This document shows, in pieces, positions 1-6,897 of a stretch of 64,000 nt of DNA (the first letter of the stretch is position 1; the number at the start of each line of letters is the position of its first letter). Source of the DNA: Actinomycetota bacterium (GTDB lineage: Bacteria > Actinomycetota > Actinomycetes > Actinomycetales > Microbacteriaceae); NCBI GenBank assembly GCA_018268515.1, contig JAFDWK010000018.1, positions 1 to 64,000 of the forward strand, given 5' to 3'. A program made the translations under genes and the position numbers. The notes under the pieces were generated by a model, which was not told the DNA's origin, ran no database searches, and saw only the letters and a program-made list of their open reading frames with translations.

Positions 1-56
1 ATATTGACATGAGGCACCACGGGGGTTCCGCGAGAGAATTCCGGATCCGCTCCGCG

Positions 57-572
57 TCAGAACAGCGCCGCCGGCAGAGCTCCCTCGTGCTCGAGCAGCC
101 AGCGCTTCGTGAGCAGACCCTCCCCGGGCGCGCCGCCGGAGTAACCCCCGAGACCGTCGCTCGCCACCACGCGATGGCACGGCACGATGATCGGGATCGG
201 GTTCGCCCCCATGATGGATCCGATCGCGCGCGCCGGCACCGCCGTGCCACTGCGCTGCGCGAGTTCGCCATAGGTGACCGTCTCGCCGAGCAGGACCGTG
301 TCGTACAGCGCGCGCAGCACCGCGTTCGTCACCTCGGATTGCGGACCGAGGTCGAAGGGCAGCTCGAACACCGACCGCTCGCCGGCGAAAAAGGCGCCGA
401 GCTGCGCGAGCGCCTCGGCGAGCAGCGGATCCCGTTCGACATCCGCCGACGCCCCCGGCGCCACGGGCGCGGTCCGCCCCGCGCGCGGCCAGGTCACCCG
501 ACGGATCGCCGCGCCGTCGCTGTGCACCTCGAGCACACCCACGGGCGTCCCGATCGAACCGGTGAAGGGCAT
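57..572 (-). CDS. ogt: Methylated-DNA--protein-cysteine methyltransferase
   Basis: Suicide DNA repair protein that moves the alkyl group from O6-alkylguanine (or O4-alkylthymine) onto its own cysteine. The active-site motif PCHRV is at residues 131-135, with acceptor Cys132, preceded by the helix-turn-helix region around TYGELA (residues 100-105) that enters the minor groove. The 171-residue length is normal for an Ogt-type enzyme lacking the Ada N-terminal domain. It stands alone, reading away from the insertion element that begins about 110 nt upstream of its start. Assignment from the motif is firm; inducibility cannot be judged. Confidence 0.95.
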   Translation of the reverse strand: MPFTGSIGTPVGVLEVHSDGAAIRRVTWPRAGRTAPVAPGASADVERDPLLAEALAQLGAFFAGERSVFELPFDLGPQSEVTNAVLRALYDTVLLGETVTYGELAQRSGTAVPARAIGSIMGANPIPIIVPCHRVVASDGLGGYSGGAPGEGLLTKRWLLEHEGALPAALF

Positions 573-631
573 GGGCCGATGCTACGCGGGGGTTCCGACA
601 TCGCACGCCTCGACCCTGAATCCACTCGGAG

Positions 632-657
632 TTCCGGACCGGGAACGGGGTCCGGAA
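632..657. terminator. Hairpin between ogt and the IS left end
   Basis: TTCCGGACC (632-640) and GGTCCGGAA (649-657) form a perfect 9-bp stem with an 8-nt loop. There is no T-run. It lies upstream of ogt and just outside the insertion element, so it may end transcription leaving the element leftward or be an unrelated structure. Confidence 0.3.
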
Positions 658-681
658 GCCGCAGCCGCGGACCGGCCCCTA

Positions 682-700
682 GGGCGTGTTGATAAACCCG
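682..700. repeat. IS left terminal inverted repeat
   Basis: Reads GGGCGTGTTGATAAACCCG inward from CTAG/TA. It matches the right end at 16 of 19 positions. It is about 950 nt beyond the transposase stop codon, so the CPBP gene lies inside the element. Confidence 0.75.
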
Positions 701-813
701 TTGATGTGGCCGGTGGGATGGCGTTTTCGGGGGTTGCCCTGGGATGCGATGCATGACATGTGCCCCGCGCATCCTCGCCAGGGGCGGGCGCACGGGGCGC
801 TTGGTCGTGAGTT

Positions 814-1611
814 CTAGGCTGCGACCTTGACGTGGTCGGCGGCGGGGAGTCGTTCGTTGGATCCGCGGATGACGAACGCGACGACGACCAGGCCGAGCAC
901 TCCCGCGATGAGATTGACCGTGCCGCCCAGGGCCGCGAACGCACTGGGTGTGCCGTGGCCGACGGCGAAGGTCGAGAAGTCCCAGAGCCCGTGCAGCACC
1001 ATCGCCCAGATGAGGGTGCCGGTGGTGCGACGCAGGATGTAGAACACTGTGCCGCCGAGGAACGCCATGCCGACCTGCTGCAGCGTGAGACCGAGGTCTT
1101 GGCCGCCGAACGCGTTCGTGAGGTGCATCAGCCCGAACAAGGCCGACGTGATGAACCACACCCAGGCCTCGCCGAGCCGGCTGCGCAGGCCCACGAGCAG
1201 GAGTCCGCGGGTGGCCATCTCTTCGGTGAATCCCACCAGCAGCAGCACGATCGACGCAGCGAAGAACGCACCGTCGTACGAACCCCAGTCGGTGCTGACG
1301 AGATTGATCAGCAGCGCGACCGCCATCAGCGCGGGCACGAAGATCGGCCAGCGGGCGCTGTGCTTGCGGTCGAACAGTGCTGGACGCCACCAGCCGAGCA
1401 GGCTCGTCGTGATCGCGAGCAGGACCGCGCCGATGATGAGCGAGAGTCCGGCACCGAGGAAGAGCGTGCCACCGTCACGGCCGAACTCGGTGTACGGCAC
1501 CCCGCTGAGTTGCTGCACCACGAAGACGACCACGGCATACCCCGCCCAGATCGCGAGGCCGATCCAGACGCGGGGTCGAACACGCAATGCGGTACTGGCA
1601 GTATCGGTCAC
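814..1611 (-). CDS. CPBP family intramembrane metalloprotease (IS passenger)
   Basis: Multi-pass membrane protein of 265 residues with the CPBP/CAAX-protease (Abi) signature: EE at 130-131 in the context TEEMATRG, His163 in LMHLTN and His207 in VLHGLWD, the residues that form the glutamate/histidine catalytic site. About seven hydrophobic segments. The GTG start is chosen for the GGAGG ribosome-binding site just upstream. The family includes Rce1-like prenyl-protein endopeptidases and proteins linked to bacteriocin self-immunity; the substrate here is unknown. It begins 39 nt after the transposase stop, on the same strand and inside the element's terminal repeats, so it is probably co-mobilised and may be read from the transposase promoter. 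Confidence 0.88.
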   Translation of the reverse strand: MTDTASTALRVRPRVWIGLAIWAGYAVVVFVVQQLSGVPYTEFGRDGGTLFLGAGLSLIIGAVLLAITTSLLGWWRPALFDRKHSARWPIFVPALMAVALLINLVSTDWGSYDGAFFAASIVLLLVGFTEEMATRGLLLVGLRSRLGEAWVWFITSALFGLMHLTNAFGGQDLGLTLQQVGMAFLGGTVFYILRRTTGTLIWAMVLHGLWDFSTFAVGHGTPSAFAALGGTVNLIAGVLGLVVVAFVIRGSNERLPAADHVKVAA

Positions 1612-1650
1612 GGAGTGCCTCCAATCGGAACCTGTGAATCGAGATTGAAT

Positions 1651-2235
1651 CTACTGGTTCCGCGCTTCGATGCCGCCGCCCGACGTACTCGTCAGCCAGT
1701 GGAGTGTGGAGGCAAGGCAGAGCCCTGCGTGATAGTTGCGGGCAGTCTTGTCTGAGCGCATCGCGATCCCACGCCATTGCTTGAGCTTGTTGAAGCATCG
1801 CTCGACGACGTTGCGTCCCTTGTAGCGCTCGCGCTGCTCGTCGCCGAAGTCGATCGGCCGACCGCGACGCCTACGGCGGTGAGCGATCTGGTCCTCGCGT
1901 TCCGGGATCGTCGTCGCTATCCCGCGCTCACGCAGCCATGCCCGGTTCGCTTTCGACGGGTAGCCCTTGTCGGCCATCACTCGGTCCGGACGAGTCCGCG
2001 GCCGACCCCGGCCGGCGGGCACCCGGATCTGCTCGAGCGTTGCCACCATCATGCTGGTGTCCGCGGCCTGCCCAGGCGTGAGGATAAACGCGAGAGCGCG
2101 TCCCTTCCCATCGCAGACCAGGTGATTCTTCGTCGTCAACCCGCCGCGGGAGCGGCCGATCGCGTGGTCGGGCGGCTCGTCACCGAACTTCTTGTAATTC
2201 AGTTGAGCCCCCTGTGGCGCGGGGCAGCGTTGCAC
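1651..2235 (-). CDS. IS5-family transposase, C-terminal part (OrfB)
   Basis: Second half of a DDE transposase. It holds the sequence EPPDHAIGRSRGG typical of IS427-group enzymes, the second catalytic Asp in MADKGY, and the Y-R-E-K signature YKGRNVVERCFNKLK with the catalytic Glu. The reading frame overlaps OrfA (2180-2557) and is reached by a +1 shift (or -2) at a run of five G on the minus strand (2208-2212). The internal GTG at the 5' end is probably not a real start; the protein is expected as an OrfA-OrfB fusion or is broken by a one-base insertion. Confidence 0.85.
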   Translation of the reverse strand: MQRCPAPQGAQLNYKKFGDEPPDHAIGRSRGGLTTKNHLVCDGKGRALAFILTPGQAADTSMMVATLEQIRVPAGRGRPRTRPDRVMADKGYPSKANRAWLRERGIATTIPEREDQIAHRRRRRGRPIDFGDEQRERYKGRNVVERCFNKLKQWRGIAMRSDKTARNYHAGLCLASTLHWLTSTSGGGIEARNQ

Positions 2236-2557
2236 CGTGCTGATGCACGCGCACGATCGTCGAGTCGATCGACGCGACCCAGTCCAGGTCTCCGGCCTGC
2301 TGCGAGAAGGATTGCGTCTTCTCCAGCACCCGCGCCCAGACGCCCTGTTCCGACCACCGGTTGAAGTTCTTATAGATCGTGTTCCAGTTTCCGAACCGTT
2401 CCGGGATGTCCCGCCACGGCGCGCCCGTCCTAAACCGCCACGCCGTCGCCTCCACCACTGTGCGGCGATCCACCGGCGGACGACCCGTCGCCCTCACGGC
2501 AGGGAACAGTGGCCCGATCACAGCCCACGCTTCATCAGAGAGCACATCACGAGACAC
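2180..2557 (-). CDS. IS5-family transposase, N-terminal part (OrfA)
   Basis: First half of the transposase: DUF4096-type N-terminal domain (LSDEAWAVIGPLFP) followed by the first catalytic Asp in VASIDSTIVRVHQHG. At 125 residues it is the usual OrfA length for IS5/IS427 elements. It terminates just after a GGGGG run where a +1 shift would join it smoothly to OrfB (…RATGG then AQLNYKKFG…). Its start is about 32 nt inside the right terminal repeat. Confidence 0.85.
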   Translation of the reverse strand: MSRDVLSDEAWAVIGPLFPAVRATGRPPVDRRTVVEATAWRFRTGAPWRDIPERFGNWNTIYKNFNRWSEQGVWARVLEKTQSFSQQAGDLDWVASIDSTIVRVHQHGATLPRATGGSTELQEVR

Positions 2558-2588
2558 AACAATCAGACTCGCGGGCGAGCCCCTCAGA

Positions 2589-2607
2589 CGCCTTTAGCAA
2601 CACGCCC
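2589..2607. repeat. IS right terminal inverted repeat
   Basis: On the minus strand it reads GGGCGTGTTGCTAAAGGCG, 16 of 19 identical to the left end, and is flanked outside by TAG as part of a CTAG copy that matches the left flank. Confidence 0.78.
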
Positions 2608-2625
2608 TAGATCAGGTGCGCACCG

Positions 2626-2655
2626 GCCGCATAGGCGGCGGCCGCATAGGCGGCG
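2626..2655. repeat. Two tandem copies of a 15-bp unit
   Basis: The unit GCCGCATAGGCGGCG occurs twice head to tail (2626-2640, 2641-2655) just outside the IS right end, in the leader region of the ECF41 module. Role unknown. Confidence 0.8.
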
Positions 2656-2721
2656 GCTGCGGCGCGGGTGCGCGGAGCGCAGACATCCGGGTCGGGCGTC
2701 GGATCCGACAGGGGCACGTCC

Positions 2722-2748
2722 TGTCACACTTCCGCCTCCGGATCCGAC
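2722..2748 (+). promoter_or_regulatory. Putative ECF41-dependent promoter
   Basis: TGTCACA (2722-2728), 16 nt, then CGAC (2745-2748). The published ECF41 promoter is TGTCACA, 16-17 nt, CGTC, so the -35 is perfect and the -10 has one mismatch. It lies about 60 nt before the decarboxylase-like gene, whose downstream neighbour is an ECF41 sigma factor, so autoregulation of the pair is the likely reading. Confidence 0.65.
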
Positions 2749-2809
2749 ACTTGTCATGAGAGCCGAATGAGCGCCCGCGACACCCGCGGGCCCGGCCACG
2801 GAAGGAACG

Positions 2810-3271
2810 ATGATGACCAGGATCGACATGGGCCGCACCAACAAGCTCGGCTACGCCGCCGTCTTGGGGTTGGAGGCGTACTCCCGCAAGAGTGTGGAGC
2901 CGCGGCTCTACGAGCTGATCAAGCTGCGCGCCTCGATCCTGAACGGATGCGGGTTCTGCGTCGACATGCACGCGACCGAGGGCGCCGCGCGCGGCATCCC
3001 GCAGCGCACCCTGCACGCGGTCGGTGCCTGGCAGCACGCCAAGGGCTTCTTCGAGGAGCGGGAGCTCGCGGCTCTCGCCCTGACCGACGCCGTCACGCAG
3101 CTCGGCCCGGACACGGTCACCGACGAGATCTGGAACGCCGCCGCAGCGCACTTCGACGAGGGCGAGCTCGGCGCGATCGTGCTCGCGATCTGCACGATCA
3201 ACGTGTGGAACCGCGTCGCGATCGCCACCGAGATGGCGCCGCCGATCGACGGCAAGCACCCGATCGTGTGA
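2810..3271 (+). CDS. Carboxymuconolactone decarboxylase / AhpD-like protein
   Basis: Small alpha-helical protein of 153 residues with the AhpD-type redox motif C-G-F-C (Cys47, Cys50) and His54 in NGCGFCVDMH, indicating peroxidase or disulfide reductase chemistry rather than lactone decarboxylation. ECF41 sigma factors are classically encoded beside carboxymuconolactone decarboxylases, oxidoreductases or epimerases, and an ECF41 gene follows 32 nt downstream. A GGAAGGAA ribosome-binding site precedes tandem ATG codons at 2810 and 2813; either may be used. Likely produced under ECF41 control from the promoter at 2722-2748. Confidence 0.9.
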   Translation: MMTRIDMGRTNKLGYAAVLGLEAYSRKSVEPRLYELIKLRASILNGCGFCVDMHATEGAARGIPQRTLHAVGAWQHAKGFFEERELAALALTDAVTQLGPDTVTDEIWNAAAAHFDEGELGAIVLAICTINVWNRVAIATEMAPPIDGKHPIV

Positions 3272-3303
3272 CCGCGGCGGCGACCGCGCGGTACCGTGAG
3301 GCC

Positions 3304-4215
3304 ATGACGCTCGTCTCCCCCGCCACCCGTGCGTGGCAGTCGGAGCGCGGGCGCCTCATCGGCATCGCCTATCGCATGCTCGGCGACTACGGGCACGCCG
3401 AGGACGTGGTGTCCGAGGTGGCGATCGAGGCGCTGGAGCAGGAGCGGACCGCCGCCCCGCGCGGCGACGACGCCCCGACCGCGCCCCCGGTGCGCTCCTG
3501 GCCGGCCTGGCTGACCACCGTGTGCGTGCGCCGTTCGATCGACCGGGTGCGCTCGCTCGCCGCGGCGCGGGAGGAGTACGTCGGTCACTGGCTGCCCGAG
3601 CCGGTCGCCACCGCGCGGCTGCCCGAGGACGCGGTGGCGGACCGGGAGCTGCTCTCGATCGCCCTGCTGCACATGGCCGAGCAGCTGGCGCCCGACGCGC
3701 GGGCCGCTGTCGTGCTGCACCGTGCGTACGGGATGTCGGCAGGGGAGATCGGGCGGATCCTGGAGAAGTCCCCCGCGGCGGTGCGGCAGCTGATCTCCCG
3801 CGGTGAGCGCCGGCTGCGGCTCGCCGACGACCCCACGGCGACCAGGGCCGCGGATCCTGCGGCGCTCGGCGCGCTGCTCACCGCCGTCGAGCACGGCGAC
3901 ATCTCGGGCGTGCTCGCGCTGATCGCCGACGACGCCATCCTGTGGAGCGATGGCGGGGGCCGGGTGCGCGCGGCGCGCAACCCCATCTTCGGCGCCGACC
4001 ACGTGCGCCGCTTCCTCACCGGCATCCTGCGGAGGGCGACCGCAGACCCGGCCGTCCCCTTCGATGCGGCCCCGATCGACGTCAACGGCGAGCCCGCCGT
4101 CGCGCTCACCCACTCCCGGCGCACCGACGTGCTCACCCTCGAGTTCGGCGCAGACGGACTCATCCGGGGCCTGCGCCAGGTGTGCAACCCGGACAAGCTC
4201 ACGCGCGCTCTCTGA
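3304..4215 (+). CDS. ECF41-family RNA polymerase sigma factor
   Basis: 303 residues: sigma region 2 near residues 10-85, region 4 near 115-170 (SAGEIGRILEKSPAAVRQLISRG), then a SnoaL-like C-terminal extension. All three ECF41 hallmark motifs are present: WLPEP (96-100) in the linker, DGGGR (216-220), and NPDKL (295-299) at the extreme C-terminus. In this family no anti-sigma factor is used; the extension itself holds the sigma factor in an inactive or tuned state. The first two conserved motifs and the adjacent decarboxylase-like gene make the group assignment strong. The inducing signal is unknown. Confidence 0.95.
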   Translation: MTLVSPATRAWQSERGRLIGIAYRMLGDYGHAEDVVSEVAIEALEQERTAAPRGDDAPTAPPVRSWPAWLTTVCVRRSIDRVRSLAAAREEYVGHWLPEPVATARLPEDAVADRELLSIALLHMAEQLAPDARAAVVLHRAYGMSAGEIGRILEKSPAAVRQLISRGERRLRLADDPTATRAADPAALGALLTAVEHGDISGVLALIADDAILWSDGGGRVRAARNPIFGADHVRRFLTGILRRATADPAVPFDAAPIDVNGEPAVALTHSRRTDVLTLEFGADGLIRGLRQVCNPDKLTRAL

Positions 4216-4308
4216 GCCGCGCTCCACCGCCCCCCGGCACTCCGCGTCGGATGCGGCCCTCGTGCGCGCCGGCGACGGCCTCGGGGCCACCGCCCGCCCA
4301 GCACCCTC

Positions 4309-4917
4309 ATGGGATCCGTCCCTACGGTCGGATCCGTGCCCGCAGATCGTCTCCGTCTCCGCCGCGCCGGCATCGCGCTGGAGGCCGTCACCCTCGCCTG
4401 GAACGTCGTCGGGGTGGTACTGCTCGCGATCCTCGCATGGCGGTCGGGATCGGTCGCGCTGCTGGGCTTCGGGCTGGACAGCCTCATCGAGATCGGGGCG
4501 TCGACGGTCGTGATCTGGGAGCTGACCGGGGCCGATGAACGCCGCCAGCGCCTGGGCCTGCGCCTGATCGGCGTCGCGTTCGCGCTGCTCGCCGTCTACC
4601 TGCTCGTCCAGGCGGTCGTGGCACTCGCCGCCGGCCACCGGGCGACGCCGCTGCCGGGCGGCATCTGGTGGACCGCCCTCACCGCGCTCACGATGCTCCT
4701 CCTGGCCTTCGGCAAGAACCGGGTCGGACGCGCCCTGCAGAATCCGGTGCTGCTCACCGAGGGCAGGGTGACGCTGGTCGACGCGATCCTCGCGGCGTCC
4801 GTGCTGACCGGCATCGTGCTGAACGCCCTGTTCGGCTGGTGGTGGGCGGATCCGATCGCGGGCCTCGTGATCGTCTTCTACGCGGTCCGCGAGGCCGTGC
4901 ACGCCCTGCACGGCTGA
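4309..4917 (+). CDS. Cation diffusion facilitator-like membrane protein
   Basis: 202-residue membrane protein with about six hydrophobic segments matching the CDF transmembrane domain: GFGLDSLIEIGAS corresponds to the segment that carries the first metal-binding Asp, and WWADPIAGLVIVFYAVREA to the last helices. The C-terminal cytoplasmic metal-sensing domain of typical CDFs is absent, as in a common short actinobacterial subfamily. The start could also be the GTG 27 nt downstream; the DNA between holds a duplicated GGATCCGT. It precedes arsR and a second, His-rich CDF gene, suggesting a metal-homeostasis cluster. Confidence 0.75.
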   Translation: MGSVPTVGSVPADRLRLRRAGIALEAVTLAWNVVGVVLLAILAWRSGSVALLGFGLDSLIEIGASTVVIWELTGADERRQRLGLRLIGVAFALLAVYLLVQAVVALAAGHRATPLPGGIWWTALTALTMLLLAFGKNRVGRALQNPVLLTEGRVTLVDAILAASVLTGIVLNALFGWWWADPIAGLVIVFYAVREAVHALHG

Positions 4918-4928
4918 GCATCCGTTAG

Positions 4929-4950
4929 TATCTGCGTATGAGTGCAGATA
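4929..4950 (+). promoter_or_regulatory. Putative ArsR operator spanning the arsR start codon
   Basis: Perfect 7-bp inverted repeat TATCTGC (4929-4935) and GCAGATA (4944-4950) with an 8-nt spacer that contains the arsR ATG at 4938. TAGTAT at 4926-4931 looks like a -10 element and no Shine-Dalgarno is visible, so the message may be leaderless and the operator would sit across the transcription start. Confidence 0.6.
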
Positions 4951-5300
4951 AGCAGGCTTGCGGATACTCGCCCGACAGCTCCTACGTCGAGCTGGCCGTC
5001 GAGGTGTTCTCCATGCTCGCCGACGCGACCCGCGTGCGGATCGTGATGGCCCTCGGGGAGGCCGGCGAACTCTCGGTCAATCACCTCGCCGACATCGTCG
5101 ACAAGTCCCCGGCGGCGGTGTCCCAGCACCTCGCGAAGCTGCGCCTCGCGCGCATCGTCTCGACCCGGCAGGACGGGCAGCGGGTCTTCTACCGGCTCGA
5201 GAACGAGCACGCCTCCCGCCTCGTCGCCGATGCGATCTTCCAGGCCGAGCACTCCCTGGGCGGCACCCCCCGCCACCACCACGCCGACAAGGACGCCTGA
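4938..5300 (+). CDS. ArsR/SmtB-family metal-responsive repressor
   Basis: 120-residue winged helix-turn-helix repressor; the recognition helix is in KSPAAVSQHLAKLRLARIVSTRQDGQ. Metal ligands may come from Cys8 near the N-terminus and the His-rich tail RHHHADKDA, a pattern expected for a zinc, cobalt or nickel sensor. Its stop overlaps the ATG of the following CDF exporter (TGATG), so the two are translationally coupled. The palindrome across its own start codon argues for autorepression and metal-released expression of the exporter. Which metal is sensed is not decidable from sequence alone. Confidence 0.9.
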   Translation: MSADKQACGYSPDSSYVELAVEVFSMLADATRVRIVMALGEAGELSVNHLADIVDKSPAAVSQHLAKLRLARIVSTRQDGQRVFYRLENEHASRLVADAIFQAEHSLGGTPRHHHADKDA

Positions 5301-6469
5301 TGGCACCAGAGCACGACCACGATCGGCCGCACCAGCACGACCACGGGCACGGGCACGAGCACGGGCACGCGCACGGGGACACCCACGAGGACACCCACGC
5401 GCACGACGAACACGGCCACGCGCACGACCACAAGCACGAGCACGAGCACGAGCACAACCGACACGAGCACGAGCACAACCGACACGCGCACGACCACGAC
5501 CACGGCCACGGCCACGGCCACGGCCACGGCCACGAGCACCCCAGCGGCGTCAAGGGCTTCCTGTACGGCCTGTTCGTGCCGCACACGCACGACGCCGCCG
5601 ACGCGATCGACGACGCGATGGAGGCCTCCAGCGCCGGCATCCGCGCACTCAAGATGAGCCTCGTGATCCTGCTCGTCACCACGATCCTGCAGGCCGTCGT
5701 CTTCTTCCTCAGCGGATCCGTCGCTCTGCTCGCCGACACCGTGCACAACTTCTCCGATGCGCTCACCGCCATCCCGCTGTGGGTGGCCTTCGTGCTCGGC
5801 CGGCGCACGGCCACCCGCCGCTACACCTACGGGTTCGGCCGCGCGGAAGACCTCGCGGGACTGTTCATCGTCTTCGTGGTACTGCTGTCGGCGGTCGTCG
5901 CCGCCTGGCAGTCGATCGAGCGGCTCCTGCACCCGCAGCCGCTGCACAATGTCGGATGGGTGATCGTCGCGGGCGTCATCGGCTTCCTCGGCAATGAGGC
6001 CGTCGCGATCTACCGGATCCGCGTCGGCCGGCGCATCGGATCCGCCGCCCTCGTCGCCGACGGGGTGCACGCGCGCACCGACGGATTCACCTCTCTGGCG
6101 GTCGTGCTCGGAGGCTTCGGCGTGATGGCGGGGTTCCCGCTCGCGGATCCGATCGTCGGCGTGCTCATCTCCGTCGCCATCTTCGTGCTGCTGATCGGCA
6201 CGATCCGCAGCATCGGCCGGCGTCTGCTCGACGGCATCGAGCCCGAACTCGTCGACCGCGCTGCGCACGCGCTCACGCACGTCGACGGGATCGCCGAGGT
6301 CGAGCGCATCCGGCTGCGCTGGGTCGGTCATCGCCTCGAGGGCGACGCGATCATCGCCGTGACCGGATCCGGGGCGGAGATCGCGGCAGCGGCCGAGGCG
6401 AGCGTGCGCGTGCACCTGCCGAACGTGGACGGCTTCCTCGTCGCAGCCCGCCCCGCGGAGCCCCGCTGA
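5300..6469 (+). CDS. CDF-family metal (probably zinc) exporter with His-rich N-terminus
   Basis: Proton-coupled metal exporter of the inner membrane, 389 residues. Residues 1 to about 80 are a histidine/aspartate/glutamate repeat region built of HDH, HGH and HEH units; six transmembrane segments follow. Transport-site motifs are HNFSD in TM2 and HARTD in TM5, the HxxxD pair of zinc-type CDFs. The ATG at 5300 overlaps the arsR stop. The long histidine tract likely buffers or gates metal, as described for several CDFs, but its exceptional length and purity are notable. Expression is expected to be derepressed by metal through ArsR. Confidence 0.93.
   Translation: MAPEHDHDRPHQHDHGHGHEHGHAHGDTHEDTHAHDEHGHAHDHKHEHEHEHNRHEHEHNRHAHDHDHGHGHGHGHGHEHPSGVKGFLYGLFVPHTHDAADAIDDAMEASSAGIRALKMSLVILLVTTILQAVVFFLSGSVALLADTVHNFSDALTAIPLWVAFVLGRRTATRRYTYGFGRAEDLAGLFIVFVVLLSAVVAAWQSIERLLHPQPLHNVGWVIVAGVIGFLGNEAVAIYRIRVGRRIGSAALVADGVHARTDGFTSLAVVLGGFGVMAGFPLADPIVGVLISVAIFVLLIGTIRSIGRRLLDGIEPELVDRAAHALTHVDGIAEVERIRLRWVGHRLEGDAIIAVTGSGAEIAAAAEASVRVHLPNVDGFLVAARPAEPR
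5315..5545. repeat. Low-complexity CAC/GAC/GAG repeat coding for the His-rich tract
   Basis: About 230 bp of CACGAC, CACGGG, CACGAG and CACGGC hexamers, including a near-perfect run of GGCCAC hexamers at about 5505-5534. Prone to slippage; entirely inside the exporter gene and in frame. Confidence 0.9.
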
Positions 6470-6548
6470 ACGGCGCGGTCCGGATCCGGAGCGCTGCGCG
6501 GGACACAGGGGATACGCTGGCACCGACCCGGCTGTCAGGAGGATCCGC

Positions 6549-6893
6549 ATGACCACCGCACCCGACGCCCCCGCCGCGACGCTCATCGCCCGCGACCTCG
6601 ACGAGCTCGCCGCGCAGAACCCGATCCTCCCGGGCCGGGTCTCGCCGCACCGCCTGCACGACGGCGACGGATTCCGGCTGCGTCATCTCGCCTTCGATAC
6701 GGGGGCCGTGCTCGCCGAACATGTCGCGCCCCGGCCGATCCTGGTGCAGGTGCTGACCGGGCGGGTGCGGTTCACCGTCGGCGAGAACGTGCACGAGCTG
6801 GTGCCGGGGTCGATCCTGCACGTCCCCGCGAACGTGCGGCACGAGGTCGTCGCATCCGAGCCGTCGCGGCTGCTGATCACCTTCCTCGGCTGA
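6549..6893 (+). CDS. Cupin-domain protein
   Basis: 114 residues folding as a single small beta-barrel cupin: the stretch AEHVAPRPILVQVLTGRVRFTV and the later HVPANVRHEVVA carry the metal-site histidines of cupin motifs 1 and 2. A strong AGGAGG ribosome-binding site precedes the ATG. The next gene, a TDT-type transporter, begins 4 nt after its stop, so both are in one operon. Small cupins of this type often bind metal or act as sensors; no substrate can be named. Confidence 0.88.
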   Translation: MTTAPDAPAATLIARDLDELAAQNPILPGRVSPHRLHDGDGFRLRHLAFDTGAVLAEHVAPRPILVQVLTGRVRFTVGENVHELVPGSILHVPANVRHEVVASEPSRLLITFLG

Positions 6894-6897
6894 GTCC

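Larger units (their letters stand above)
682..2607 (-). mobile_element. IS5-family (IS427-like) element enclosing a CPBP protease gene
   Basis: The two ends carry related terminal inverted repeats (682-700 and 2589-2607, 16 of 19 positions identical) and both are flanked by CTAG (679-682 and 2607-2610), which fits TA or YTAR target duplication known for IS5/IS427-type elements. The transposase lies next to the right end. Between transposase and left end sits a complete CPBP membrane protease gene on the same strand. At about 1.93 kb this is roughly twice a normal IS5 element, and no second left-end repeat was seen right after the transposase. The insertion separates ogt from the ECF41 module. 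Confidence 0.75.

Noticed and set aside
702..813. A second small transposase tail ending in GFINTP at the IS left repeat
   Set aside because: The reading frame ending at the repeat is only some tens of codons without transposase motifs; chance reading of the terminal repeat is more likely.
5315..5545. Repeat array that might be a CRISPR
   Set aside because: It is a codon-level CAC repeat coding for the histidine tract of a CDF exporter; no spacers.
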